Shown here piece after piece: positions 26,194 through 34,435 of a stretch of DNA of 64,000 bases. The DNA is from GCA-003244245 sp963822695 (GTDB taxonomy: Bacteria > Actinomycetota > Actinomycetes > Mycobacteriales > Pseudonocardiaceae). The notes beneath the pieces were generated by a model. It was given only the letters and a program-made list of their open reading frames with translations, made no database searches and was not told where the DNA came from. Where the stretch lies: contig CAWGJH010000001.1 of the NCBI GenBank assembly GCA_963822695.1, positions 1 through 64,000 on the forward strand. The letters run 5' to 3'. Within the stretch, counting starts at the first letter, position 1; each line of letters opens with the position of its first letter. The translations under genes were made by a program, and so were the position numbers.

Positions 26194-26466
26194 ATGTCTG
26201 ACGCACTGAGCTTTGCTGAGATCGACGGGCAGCACGTGGAGCTGCTGCCGGCCCGTACCGTCCTGTCGGTGTTCAGCGCTGGTAGTGGCGGCGGCCGTGG
26301 TGGCAATGGCGGCGCGGGTGGCAAGGGCGGCGTCGGCCGGGGTGGTCTCGGTATCAACCTCATCAACCTCAACCTGTTCGGCGACCAGACCAACAGCGCT
26401 GGCGACGGCTACGGCGGCGCCGGCGGCGCCGGCAACGGCGGTACGGGTGGAGCCGAAGGCAGCTGA
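26194..26466 (+). CDS. Putative glycine-rich precursor peptide 3
   Basis: The 90-residue protein has leader MSDALSFAEIDGQHVELLPA plus RTVLSVFS, then GGGRGGNGGAGGKGGVGRGG, the island LGINLINLNLFGDQTNSAG and a closing GGTGGAEGS. It is nearly identical to copy 2. AGGAGG precedes the ATG closely. There is no signal peptide, Cys or membrane helix. The island of alternating Asn/Leu/Ile in a Gly-rich context is the most constrained part of the tail and may be the functional product. Confidence 0.8.
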   Translation: MSDALSFAEIDGQHVELLPARTVLSVFSAGSGGGRGGNGGAGGKGGVGRGGLGINLINLNLFGDQTNSAGDGYGGAGGAGNGGTGGAEGS

Positions 26467-26518
26467 GTCGAGCTGGCCTCATTGGGTGGCCACCTGATGG
26501 TGGACGACGCCGTTAGGT

Positions 26519-26551
26519 GGGAGGGGTGGCCGGATTGCAGTCACCCCTCCC
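26519..26551 (+). terminator. Cassette 3 hairpin terminator
   Basis: GGGAGGGGTGGC pairs with GTCACCCCTCCC about 55 bases after the stop. No T-run follows. It is similar in sequence to the hairpins after cassettes 1 and 2. Confidence 0.65.
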
Positions 26552-26628
26552 CGGCGGCCACCAGGGGTTACTACCAGGGAAAATGAGGCGCTCTGGGTCT
26601 TCGCCATAGGTACTTGTGGGGCCGGAAT

Positions 26629-26833
26629 CTCCGTAGCTTCTCCGGCCTACTACGTATCTGGTGAACACTTTTGAACTAGGTAATACACCTGTAAGAGTTA
26701 AGTACCGCTACTGATTGCCACATCGATCTCACCGTGGGCAAGGTATGTAGCGCCGGATCGGCACTGCCACCGATGCGGTGTTGGTAGCCCCGGGGCCATC
26801 TGGAGGCCACGGGACCCACCTTTCCTAGGAGGA
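26629..26833 (+). promoter_or_regulatory. Cassette 4 upstream control block, diverged
   Basis: This block has the same layout but is the least conserved: CTCCGTAG, CTACGTATCTGGTGAA, CTAGGTAAT, the 25-base box with changes (GAGTTAAGTACCGCTACTGA, 26695-26719), ATCGG...CCGAT and TAGGAGGA. Confidence 0.65.
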
Positions 26834-26836
26834 TCT

Positions 26837-27106
26837 ATGTCTGATGCGCTGAGCCTGGCCGATCTCGAGGGGCAGCGCGTGGAGCTGCTGCCGCCCCGTA
26901 CGGTGTTGTCGCTGTTCAGCGCCGGTGGCGCCGGCCGTGGTGGCAACGGCGGACTGGGTGGTACCGGTGGCGTCGGCCGGGGCGGTCTCGGTGCCAACCT
27001 CATCAACATCAACTTATTTGGCGACCAGACCAACCCCGCCGGTACCGGCTACGGCGGCGAAGGTGGCGCCGGTGCTGGTGGTACCGGCGGTGCTGCTTAC
27101 AGCTGA
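26837..27106 (+). CDS. Putative glycine-rich precursor peptide 4
   Basis: The 89-residue protein has leader MSDALSLADLEGQRVELLPP plus RTVLSLFS, then GGAGRGGNGGLGGTGGVGRG, the island LGANLININLFGDQTNPAG and a closing GGTGGAAYS. It is the most divergent of the three Gly-type copies, yet the leader motif VELLP-RTVLSLFS and the NLFGDQTN motif are kept, which argues for selection on both. It is the last cassette before the M50 protease gene. Confidence 0.8.
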   Translation: MSDALSLADLEGQRVELLPPRTVLSLFSAGGAGRGGNGGLGGTGGVGRGGLGANLININLFGDQTNPAGTGYGGEGGAGAGGTGGAAYS

Positions 27107-27155
27107 ATTGGGTTGGTGCCATCGGTAATCAGGCGATTGCGCACAGGGGCGTTGA

Positions 27156-27183
27156 TGGGGGCGGCCGGGCTGCGGCCGCCCCC
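27156..27183 (+). terminator. Cassette 4 hairpin terminator
   Basis: GGGGGCGGCC pairs with GGCCGCCCCC around a GGGCTGC loop about 50 bases after the stop. No T-run follows. Confidence 0.65.
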
Positions 27184-27337
27184 ACCTCAACGTAATGCTG
27201 GGGCATGACATTACGCAGCGGCACCGGAGAAGCTAGGTAGCGACGAGCCGTGCCTGCGGTGTTGGACATTGGTATGCTGAGCGGTATTAAATAAGTTGCG
27301 CACGACGTGTTTCGGTGTGGCGGGTTTTGATCTGGCC

Positions 27338-27369
27338 AGGTTTCGATTCGACCCAGGTTTCGATTCGAC
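27338..27369 (+). repeat. Tandem 15-base direct repeat before the M50 gene
   Basis: AGGTTTCGATTCGAC occurs twice with a 17-base period, about 50 bases before the likely start of the protease gene. A palindromic pair CGTAATG...CATTACG lies at 27191-27215. Both are candidate regulator sites for the protease-lipoprotein operon. Confidence 0.6.
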
Positions 27370-27415
27370 GGAGCGGGGTTTCAAGTCGGGGGAGGGCGTC
27401 ATCGATACTGAGCGT

Positions 27416-28750
27416 ATGGTGGCTGATTCTGGGTCTGCTGTGGGTACGGTGCCGCGGTTGGCTGACGGGATCGAGCTGATCGGGGAATACCAAGGGTCGG
27501 GTTTTCAAGAGCCTCCCTTCATCGTACGTCGGGCTGATGGGCAGGTTATCCAGCTGTCCCGGTTGCTGTATCTGCTGGCAGCCAGTGTGGATGGCCAGCG
27601 GGACCAGGCGCAGGTGGCGGGTGTGCTCAGCGCCGAGCTCGGCAAGGTGGTGCAGGCGGAGCAGGTGGCGTTTCTGGTGGATAACCGGTTGCGCCCGGCG
27701 GGGATCATCGTGACCGATCCGGGCGATGACCAGGCCCACCCGGAGCCGAAGCCGAAGATGAAGGTGAAAGCGGATCCGTTATTGGCGTTGAAGTTCCGGG
27801 TCGGGGTGGTGCCGGAGCGGGTGGTGTGGCGCATCGCCGGGGTGTTTGCGCCGATGTTCTGGCCGCCAGTGATTCTGGCCCTGTTGGCCGGATTCGTTGG
27901 CCTGGACGTGCTGATCATCGCGCAGGGTGGTCTGCGGCAGATCGTGCCCAGCGCCGTGGCGTTGGTCTACCAGCCGGCGTTGACGCTGCTGGTCTTGGCG
28001 TTGATTTTGGCTGCGGCGGCGTTTCACGAGTGTGGACATGTCACCGCCTGCCGCTACGGTGGCGCCCGACCCGGGGTGATGGGTTTTGGTCTGTATCTGG
28101 TGTGGCCGGCGTTATATAGCACGGTCACCGACTCGTACCGGCTGAACCGGGTCGGGCGCCTGCGCACCGACCTGGGCGGGGTGTACTTCAACGCGGTGTT
28201 CATCACGGGGATGAGCCTGGCCTATGTGGAGACCAGGGCACCATGGCTGCTGGTGGCTATCGTGGCGCTGCATTTCGAGACCGCAACCCAGTTCTTGCCG
28301 ATGATCCGCCTGGATGGCTACTACATCCTCAGCGACCTGATCGGGGTGCCCGACCTGTTCAGCCGGATGGGACCGGTGTTGGCGAGCATGATCCCCGGGC
28401 GACCCGCCCATCCCCGGGTGCTGGAACTCAAGCCCTGGGTCCGTCGAACGATCACCCTGTGGGTGCTGATCGTGGTGCCCTACCTCTTTTACTGGACGGT
28501 CGGATTTTTGCTCGTGGTCCCCCGGGTGCTGCCCGTGGTGGGGCACAGGTTGGTCTGGTTGGCCAACGCAGTGGCGACAAAGGCGGCAGCCGGTCAGGCG
28601 GCCGAGGCCGCCTTGGGTGTGGTGCAGATCGTTTTGCTGTTGCTACCGTGGGTGGGGTCTTTGCTGCTGCTGGGCATGATGGCGCGCCGGCCAGTCCGGT
28701 GGCTCCTGGCCCGCTGGAGGCCAGCGCGGGTAAGCGCGGGGAGGTTGTAG
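27416..28750 (+). CDS. M50-family membrane zinc metalloprotease with possible PqqD-like N-terminus
   Basis: The protein has about 444 residues. Residues 1-110 are soluble and resemble a winged-helix PqqD/RRE-like domain (VIQLSRLLYLLAASVDG, VAFLVDNRLRPAGIIV), a type that binds RiPP leader peptides. The rest has about six membrane helices with the zinc site HECGH near 204-208 and the third ligand in RLDGYYILSD near 298, as in M50 peptide metalloproteases. It probably cleaves the neighbouring peptides at the membrane during export. Start choice is weak: no good Shine-Dalgarno site precedes this ATG, and the frame is open from 27296. Its stop overlaps the next start. Confidence 0.85.
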   Translation: MVADSGSAVGTVPRLADGIELIGEYQGSGFQEPPFIVRRADGQVIQLSRLLYLLAASVDGQRDQAQVAGVLSAELGKVVQAEQVAFLVDNRLRPAGIIVTDPGDDQAHPEPKPKMKVKADPLLALKFRVGVVPERVVWRIAGVFAPMFWPPVILALLAGFVGLDVLIIAQGGLRQIVPSAVALVYQPALTLLVLALILAAAAFHECGHVTACRYGGARPGVMGFGLYLVWPALYSTVTDSYRLNRVGRLRTDLGGVYFNAVFITGMSLAYVETRAPWLLVAIVALHFETATQFLPMIRLDGYYILSDLIGVPDLFSRMGPVLASMIPGRPAHPRVLELKPWVRRTITLWVLIVVPYLFYWTVGFLLVVPRVLPVVGHRLVWLANAVATKAAAGQAAEAALGVVQIVLLLLPWVGSLLLLGMMARRPVRWLLARWRPARVSAGRL

Positions 28751-29769
28751 TGCTGGTCCCCCCGGATCGTGGCGTGGGGTGGTGGGCCGCTCGGGTTGGT
28801 AGGGCGGTGGCGATCCTGGCCGCGATGGGGCTGCTGGCGGGTTGTCTGGGCACATCGGCCGGCGGAACTTCCGGTACGGTGGGCACCGGCACCCCCGGTA
28901 CCAGCAGTAGCGGCGGCAATGGCTATGGCGGCAACGGCGGTGACGCCAACGGCGGCAACGGAGGTGACGGGGGCACTGGCGGCACGGGTGGCAACGGCGG
29001 CGACGGCTATGGCGGCCAGGGCTATGGCGGTAACGGCGGCAGCGCACACGGTGGCAACGGCGCTGATGGCCGCGATAGTGCCGACGGTGCGCCCGGTGGT
29101 AGTTCCTCCGATCCCGGTGTGATAGCCGGTTCCGGCCGGCTGACCAGCCGGACGATCGATCTGTCCGGGGTCACCTCGGTGGTGGCGGGGGCACATTTCG
29201 TGGTGCACCTGGGGATGGGTGGTCCCGCGCGGGCTACGGTCACGATGGATGACAACGTGACCGATCGGGTCGAGGCCACCGTCATCGGTGACCAGCTACA
29301 CCTGGGGATCAAGCCAGGCCTGAGCGTCCGCAACACCACGTTGTCCGCCGAGGTGACGGTGGGCCAGCTCGATCGGCTGGGCACCAGCGGCGCCAGCCGG
29401 GTCATCCTTAACCCTGCCCTGACCAGCCCCGCGCTGCAGCTGGTCATGAGCGGGACCAGCGCGGTCACCGGCCCCGTCACGGTCGGGCAGGTGCAGGCCA
29501 CCGTCTCAGGGGCCGGCACGCTGGCGCTGTCCGGGCAGGTCCAGGATCTACGCTTCAGCGCGGCGGGCGGCAGCCAACTACAGCTCGCGGACCTCATCGT
29601 GCGCCATCTCGACGCGACGCTGTCCGGGGCTAGCCACGCCACCGTCACGGTCACCGACACGCTTGCCGCGCAGGCCACGGGCGCGTCGGTGCTGCGCTAT
29701 GGAGGTACCCCGAGCGTCACCCGCTCCCAGACGTCAGGGATGTCGTCGATCGTGCGGGATTCACCGTAA
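28750..29769 (+). CDS. Lipoprotein with Gly-rich linker and GIN (DUF2807) domain
   Basis: The 339-residue protein has a signal peptide ending in lipobox LLAGC (Cys near residue 32), so it is exported and lipid-anchored. A linker of about 75 residues follows, rich in GGNGG/GYGG units (GGNGYGGNGGDANGGNGGDG), strikingly like the tails of the four peptides. The C-terminal 210 residues are the repetitive beta-structure of the GIN domain (RTIDLSGVTSVVAGAHFVVH), found in surface proteins of unknown function. The GTG start overlaps the protease TAG by one base. It is likely the surface partner or anchor of the peptide system. Confidence 0.85.
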   Translation: MLVPPDRGVGWWAARVGRAVAILAAMGLLAGCLGTSAGGTSGTVGTGTPGTSSSGGNGYGGNGGDANGGNGGDGGTGGTGGNGGDGYGGQGYGGNGGSAHGGNGADGRDSADGAPGGSSSDPGVIAGSGRLTSRTIDLSGVTSVVAGAHFVVHLGMGGPARATVTMDDNVTDRVEATVIGDQLHLGIKPGLSVRNTTLSAEVTVGQLDRLGTSGASRVILNPALTSPALQLVMSGTSAVTGPVTVGQVQATVSGAGTLALSGQVQDLRFSAAGGSQLQLADLIVRHLDATLSGASHATVTVTDTLAAQATGASVLRYGGTPSVTRSQTSGMSSIVRDSP

Positions 29770-30106
29770 GTAATTGACGACCCATTATTGCGTGATCGGG
29801 CAATAACACACGGGCTAGGAAAAGCCGAAACGCAATGTCACCACATGAACACGCGCTGTTACCGGGTATGGATCCTGTGACCCCTACTCGCTCTAGTATT
29901 CACCTTCTAGGACGTGTCGCCCATGGCGATCTCGTCACTGTTAGCATATGCTGACCCCCAGGGGAGCGGGTCAGCTATTGGCGCGACGCGGGGGGGCGTA
30001 GCCAAATGTGTCAGAGGGGGCGGCGGGGGCGGTCGGTTTTTCGCGCCGTGCTATCAACTGTGCCTCCGACCAGCGCGAGCTACCGAGCGTGTTGGTCGGA
30101 GCAGCT
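29770..30106. other. Intergenic before the LAL regulator
   Basis: A short perfect inverted repeat TTATTGC...GCAATAA at 29785-29806 lies just after the lipoprotein stop and may end that transcript. No copy of the 25-base cassette box was found here. The remaining bases should contain the LAL promoter, which I cannot pinpoint. Confidence 0.5.
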
Positions 30107-32740
30107 ATGAGGACGGATCCGTGGACGCTCACGGGGCGTGACTCAGAGTTGCAGTTTCTCGCTGAGCGTTTAAGTGGGGGGGAATCACGCAGTGTGGTCA
30201 TTGCCGGCCCTGCTGGCGTAGGCAAGACGCGACTGGCTCGGGAAGCGCTGGCGGTTGCCAAGCGCGGTGGTCGGGTGACGCGGTGGGCGGCGGGGACCAG
30301 TGCGGCGGCCGCGATCCCCTTGGGTGCAGTGGCGCACCTGCTACCGGCGGTGGGAACGGTGTCTGATCCGCTGACGTTGCTGCAGCGGGCTGGCGCCGCC
30401 ATCGCTGAGCAGGGTAAGGGCCACCGGTTGGTCATCGGAATTGATGATGCGCATCTGCTGGATGAGTTGTCGGTGACGTTGCTCCATCAGCTGGCCTTGA
30501 CCCGCACGGCGTGTGTGGTGTTGACCGTGCGGACCGGGGAGCCTGCTCCCGATCCGGTGGTGACGCTGTGGAAGAACGGGTTAGCCGACCGGTTGGAGCT
30601 GGCACAGCTGCCGCGGCCGGAGATGGACCGGCTGGTGACTGGTGTGCTCGGTGGGGTGGTAGACAGCCGCACGATTGAGCGGTTATGGCGCGCCACCCGC
30701 GGGAACGTCCTTTTCCTGCGTGAGCTGGTGGAGGGCGGGTGTGACACCGGTGCCTTGCGGATGGGTGAGGGCGTGTGGCGCTGGGAGGGCCGGATGGAGC
30801 CCACCCCCCGGCTTCGGGAGATCGTCCAGGCCCAGCTGGGTGGATTGGGCGCCGACGAGAGGACCGCGCTGGAGTTACTGGCCACCGACGAGCCGCTGGG
30901 CCTGGGGCGGGTGGCTAGCCTGATCAACCCGGAGGTGGTCGCGGTGCTGGAGCGCCGCGGCTTGGTGACGGTGGTGAACAGTGGTTGGCGGGCCGAGGTG
31001 TGGTTGGCCCACCCGATCTATGCCACGGTGGTGCGCGATCAGCTGCCCGAGGCCAATGCCTGCCGGCTGCGCCGCCGGCTGGCCAACACCCACCTGCCCT
31101 GGAAGCGCCAGGATGATCTGCTGCGCGCTGGCATGCTGCTGCTGGACAGTGATCAGCCCGGTGCGCACGCCAGCCTGCTGGCCGATGCCGCGGTGCACGC
31201 CAACGCCCTGCTTGATCATGACAACGCCGCACGCATGGCGCAGGCGGCGATTGACGGCAGCGACGGTCGGGATGGTATGCGGGCGCACCTGGCGTTGCTG
31301 GAGGCGGTGCGTTGGCAGGGCCAGCCCGACGAGGCCGAGCAGGTGGCGGCGGCTGCGGCTCCCTTTGCCACCTCGGCGGAAGACCGGTCCCGCCTAGCCG
31401 TGGTGCGGGCCCTGAATCTGTTCTTCGGCCTGGGCCAAGTGGCGAAGGCCGAGGCGATGCTGCACAAGGCAGCCGCCGACGCGGCTGACAACGAGATGTG
31501 CCGGCGCATCAGCGCCGTCCATGGTGTGCTGGCGTTTTTCGCCGGACGTCCCCAGCAGGCTGCGGAGTCTGGCGTGGAGATCCTGGCCTCGGAAGGGGTC
31601 ACCGCGGAGGCGACGGTGTGGGCGGCGGGCGCGACTGCGGCGGGGTTGGCCGCGCGGGGTCGCATCACTGAGGCGCTCTCGGCAGTGGTAGGTGGCAGGG
31701 CGGCGCTTGCGCGGTGCACGACTGAGCCGGAAATCGCGTTGTGTCGGCAGGTTCTGGCTCATGGTGAGCTGTCGGCGCTGTTGCTGGCCGGGCGCGTGCA
31801 TGAAGCCGTGGCTCGGGCCACCGAGTTGCACGAGTGGTGCATGGCTGCGCCGCAGTGGGCCGGGGATGCCTTAGCCGCTGCCCACGTCGGGTGGTCGGCG
31901 CTGGCCGCCGGACGTCCTCGCACTGCCATCCGGTGGCTGGCTGAGGCGGTGGCTGGTCTGGGCCAGTGCGACCCGGGTGGTTTTGGGCAACTGTATATCG
32001 CGCTGCTGGCGCAAACCCACGCCCAACTCGGCGATGCCGCGGCCGCGCGGCGGCTGTTGGATAGCAGCGGGATGGGGCGCCACTGCGCGGTGTTCGAGCC
32101 AGAGTGGTTGCTGGCCGAGGCCTGGCAGGCGGCCGCGGACGACCGCACCTGCCAAGCGACCGATCGGGCGCTGCGGGCGGCGTCGGTGGCGGCCGGTATG
32201 GGTCAGCGTGCCGTGGAGGCGCAGGCCCTGCACACCGCGGTCCGGTTGGGGCGGGCCAACCAGGTGGTCGGGCGGTTGCGGCAGTTGGCTGGCCAGGTCG
32301 AGGGCCCGCTGATGGCCGCTTACAGCGCGCATGCCCAGGCGTCGGCCGCCAACGCCGGTGGACCGCTGGACGAGGTGGCGGCCGAGTTCGAGAGGATGGG
32401 AGCCCGCCTGCTGGCCACCGATGCTGCCGCGCACGCTGCCGCAGCGCACCTGCGCGCCGGTGATCGGCGCCGAGCGGCCGCCTCCACAGCTCGAGCCGCC
32501 AGCCTGGCCCGAGCCTGCGAGGAGATCCGCACCCCGGCCCTGGAGCAGCTGGCACCGCGACCGCTGACCAGCCGGGAGGGCGAGGTCGCCAGCCTGGTCG
32601 TGCAGGGCATGAAGAACCAGGCCATCGCCGAGCGGCTGGTGCTCTCAGTGCGAACAGTCGAGGCCCACCTGGCCAACGCCTACGCCAAGCTCGGCATCAG
32701 CAGCCGCGCTGAGCTGGCCAGGGCGTTGCGCACGGATTAG
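30107..32740 (+). CDS. LAL-type LuxR-family regulator
   Basis: The 877-residue protein is a large ATP-binding LuxR-family regulator: Walker A GPAGVGKT near residue 34, Walker B VIGIDDAHLL, a long TPR-like helical middle, and a C-terminal LuxR helix-turn-helix (LTSREGEVASLVVQGMKNQA, then RTVEAHLANAYAKLGISSR). Members activate antibiotic or sugar operons. GGAG lies 6 bases before the chosen ATG; the frame is open 33 codons upstream. By position it is the best candidate regulator for the peptide cassettes or protease operon, but this is inference. Confidence 0.88.
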   Translation: MRTDPWTLTGRDSELQFLAERLSGGESRSVVIAGPAGVGKTRLAREALAVAKRGGRVTRWAAGTSAAAAIPLGAVAHLLPAVGTVSDPLTLLQRAGAAIAEQGKGHRLVIGIDDAHLLDELSVTLLHQLALTRTACVVLTVRTGEPAPDPVVTLWKNGLADRLELAQLPRPEMDRLVTGVLGGVVDSRTIERLWRATRGNVLFLRELVEGGCDTGALRMGEGVWRWEGRMEPTPRLREIVQAQLGGLGADERTALELLATDEPLGLGRVASLINPEVVAVLERRGLVTVVNSGWRAEVWLAHPIYATVVRDQLPEANACRLRRRLANTHLPWKRQDDLLRAGMLLLDSDQPGAHASLLADAAVHANALLDHDNAARMAQAAIDGSDGRDGMRAHLALLEAVRWQGQPDEAEQVAAAAAPFATSAEDRSRLAVVRALNLFFGLGQVAKAEAMLHKAAADAADNEMCRRISAVHGVLAFFAGRPQQAAESGVEILASEGVTAEATVWAAGATAAGLAARGRITEALSAVVGGRAALARCTTEPEIALCRQVLAHGELSALLLAGRVHEAVARATELHEWCMAAPQWAGDALAAAHVGWSALAAGRPRTAIRWLAEAVAGLGQCDPGGFGQLYIALLAQTHAQLGDAAAARRLLDSSGMGRHCAVFEPEWLLAEAWQAAADDRTCQATDRALRAASVAAGMGQRAVEAQALHTAVRLGRANQVVGRLRQLAGQVEGPLMAAYSAHAQASAANAGGPLDEVAAEFERMGARLLATDAAAHAAAAHLRAGDRRRAAASTARAASLARACEEIRTPALEQLAPRPLTSREGEVASLVVQGMKNQAIAERLVLSVRTVEAHLANAYAKLGISSRAELARALRTD

Positions 32741-32767
32741 CCCCCGATTTCCCTGACGGGGTGGCTT

Positions 32768-33895
32768 GTGATCGTTTTGTTCGGGGCGACGGGGTACACC
32801 GGCCGTCGTGCGGCGGAGGCGATGGTGCGGCGGGGTCTACGGCCGGTCCTGGCTGGGCGCAGTGCTGACAGGCTCGCCTCGCTGGCGCTGCGTCTTGGGA
32901 ACCTGGGCCTTGGGAACCATGGCCTTGGGAACCTGGACGTGGTGAGCGCCGACATCGGCGACGCCGCGTCGGTGCGAGCGCTGATCGGCAGGGGGGATGT
33001 GCTGGTCAGCACCGTTGGCCCGTTCATCCGGCTCGGTGAGCCAGCGCTGAGGGCAGCGGTCGATGCGGGAGCGATCTATCTCGACTCGACTGGCGAGCCC
33101 CCGTTCATCCGCCGGGTGTTCGAGGAGTTCGGCCCGCTGGCCGAGCAGACTGGAGCCAGCTTGATCACCGCCTTTGGCCACGACTACGTGCCCGGCAATC
33201 TTGCCGGCGCCCTCGCTCTGCGGCTGGCGGGTGGCCGGGTGCACCGGGTCGAGGTTGGATATCTGATCAGCGGGGTGGGTCGGGCCCAGGTGATCAGCCG
33301 GGGAACGTTCGCCTCGATGGTGGGACTGGCCTCCGAGCAGGGCTTTACCTGGCGGGACGGAATCCAGGTGGAGCCCACCGGGTCGCGGATGCGGACCTTT
33401 TCTTGGGGTGGGCGGGATTGCCCAGCGCTGAGCATCGGTGCCACGGAGCACTACTCGCTGCCCCGGCTCGCCGGCCCCGAGGGCCTGCCCGAGGTGGACG
33501 TCTACTTCGGCGGGTCCGGACCCGCGACGCGCGTGCTGCAGCTGTCCCTCCGAGTCACCCCGGTGCTGCTGGCGCTACCCGGGGTGCGCTCGTTGGTGCG
33601 CAGAATCGGGGAGCTCGCGATGCGCCGGGTCACCGAGGGGCCTGATCCGGTCGCCTTGGCGCGGGTCACCTCACACGTCGTCGGCACCGCCTACGACGCA
33701 TCTGGCATCGTACTGGCGCAGGTCCGCCTGGTGGCTGGCGATCCCTACCAGCTCACCGCGGACTTGCTTGCCTGGGGTGCGCAGCGGGCCGCTGAGCACG
33801 GCGTGTCCGGCCCCGGAGCGTTGGGCCCCGTCGAAGCGTTTGGCCTGGACGTGCTAGAGGTCGGCGCGGCTGAGGCCGGCCTACGCCGCCTGTAG
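32768..33895 (+). CDS. Saccharopine-dehydrogenase-like NAD(P)-binding oxidoreductase
   Basis: The 375-residue protein has N-terminal LFGATGYTGRRAAEAMVRRG, the Rossmann motif typical of the saccharopine dehydrogenase/trans-acting enoyl reductase group, then VLVSTVGPFIRLGEPA and YLDSTGEPPFIRR. Relatives reduce lipid or polyketide intermediates. A small tandem insertion, three LGN/GLGN units near residue 45-55, is unusual and looks like slippage. The GTG start is 27 bases after the LAL stop, so the two may be cotranscribed. Confidence 0.82.
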   Translation: MIVLFGATGYTGRRAAEAMVRRGLRPVLAGRSADRLASLALRLGNLGLGNHGLGNLDVVSADIGDAASVRALIGRGDVLVSTVGPFIRLGEPALRAAVDAGAIYLDSTGEPPFIRRVFEEFGPLAEQTGASLITAFGHDYVPGNLAGALALRLAGGRVHRVEVGYLISGVGRAQVISRGTFASMVGLASEQGFTWRDGIQVEPTGSRMRTFSWGGRDCPALSIGATEHYSLPRLAGPEGLPEVDVYFGGSGPATRVLQLSLRVTPVLLALPGVRSLVRRIGELAMRRVTEGPDPVALARVTSHVVGTAYDASGIVLAQVRLVAGDPYQLTADLLAWGAQRAAEHGVSGPGALGPVEAFGLDVLEVGAAEAGLRRL

Positions 33896-33973
33896 ATCTG
33901 GTCGGTATCTCGAGGTCACCAACGGCACGCGAGCCGGAGCGGTTGCTGCTTTCCCGCTGGCTACGATGCCCCG

Positions 33974-34435
33974 GTGAGCGCCAGGGACACCGTCGGAGTC
34001 GGTGCGGTGCTGCGCACCCGGGTGTTGGGACTGGTGTTGATCGGATTGGGGTCGATAGGGATGGGGTGGCTGCTGTGGCCACACGCCGGCGGCGTTGTTC
34101 GCGCCGCCCGGGGCACTGTGGTGCAGTCGGTGCTCTGTGGTCCATCCGATGCCCGGGACATGGTGCGCGTCGAGCTGCTCGACGATCGTGAAGTATCGGC
34201 CCGGCTGGACGGCTGCGGTCACCGGCTGGGTGAGGTGCTCACCGTCGAGGTGCCCGACCCGCTGCCCGAGGGTGAGTTGGTAGCGCGCCTGGCGGGGACC
34301 GGGGTGCCCACCACGACGGTGGACGGGCAGCGTCTCAGCGCTGGCGGTGTGGCGGTCGCCGGGATCGCCGGTGCGCTGCTGGCGTGGCGGCTGCGCGGCG
34401 ACTGGAGCGCAGCCCGCCGTAGGGTGGGCCCATGA
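33974..34435 (+). CDS. Two-helix membrane protein, function unknown
   Basis: The 153-residue protein has an N-terminal membrane helix (VLGLVLIGLGSIGMGWLLW), an extracytoplasmic segment of about 75 residues (GPSDARDMVRVELLDDREVS) and a C-terminal helix (GGVAVAGIAGALLAWRL). I recognise no family. It overlaps the next gene by 4 bases (ATGA), so it is translationally coupled to the M16 peptidase pair. Confidence 0.72.
   Translation: MSARDTVGVGAVLRTRVLGLVLIGLGSIGMGWLLWPHAGGVVRAARGTVVQSVLCGPSDARDMVRVELLDDREVSARLDGCGHRLGEVLTVEVPDPLPEGELVARLAGTGVPTTTVDGQRLSAGGVAVAGIAGALLAWRLRGDWSAARRRVGP

Noticed and set aside
24751..27106. Glycine-rich genes as PE_PGRS proteins
   Set aside because: The tails look like PGRS repeats, but there is no PE domain and the proteins are only 89-128 residues with a different conserved head.
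28243..28749. Upstream extension of the GIN lipoprotein frame
   Set aside because: It overlaps the M50 gene in another frame. The GTG at 28750 starts a protein with a proper lipoprotein signal peptide.
24751..29769. Daptide or lanthipeptide cluster
   Set aside because: Multiple precursors and an M50 protease fit superficially, but none of the decarboxylase, aminotransferase, dehydrogenase, methyltransferase or Lan enzymes is adjacent, tails do not end in Thr, and Cys is absent.
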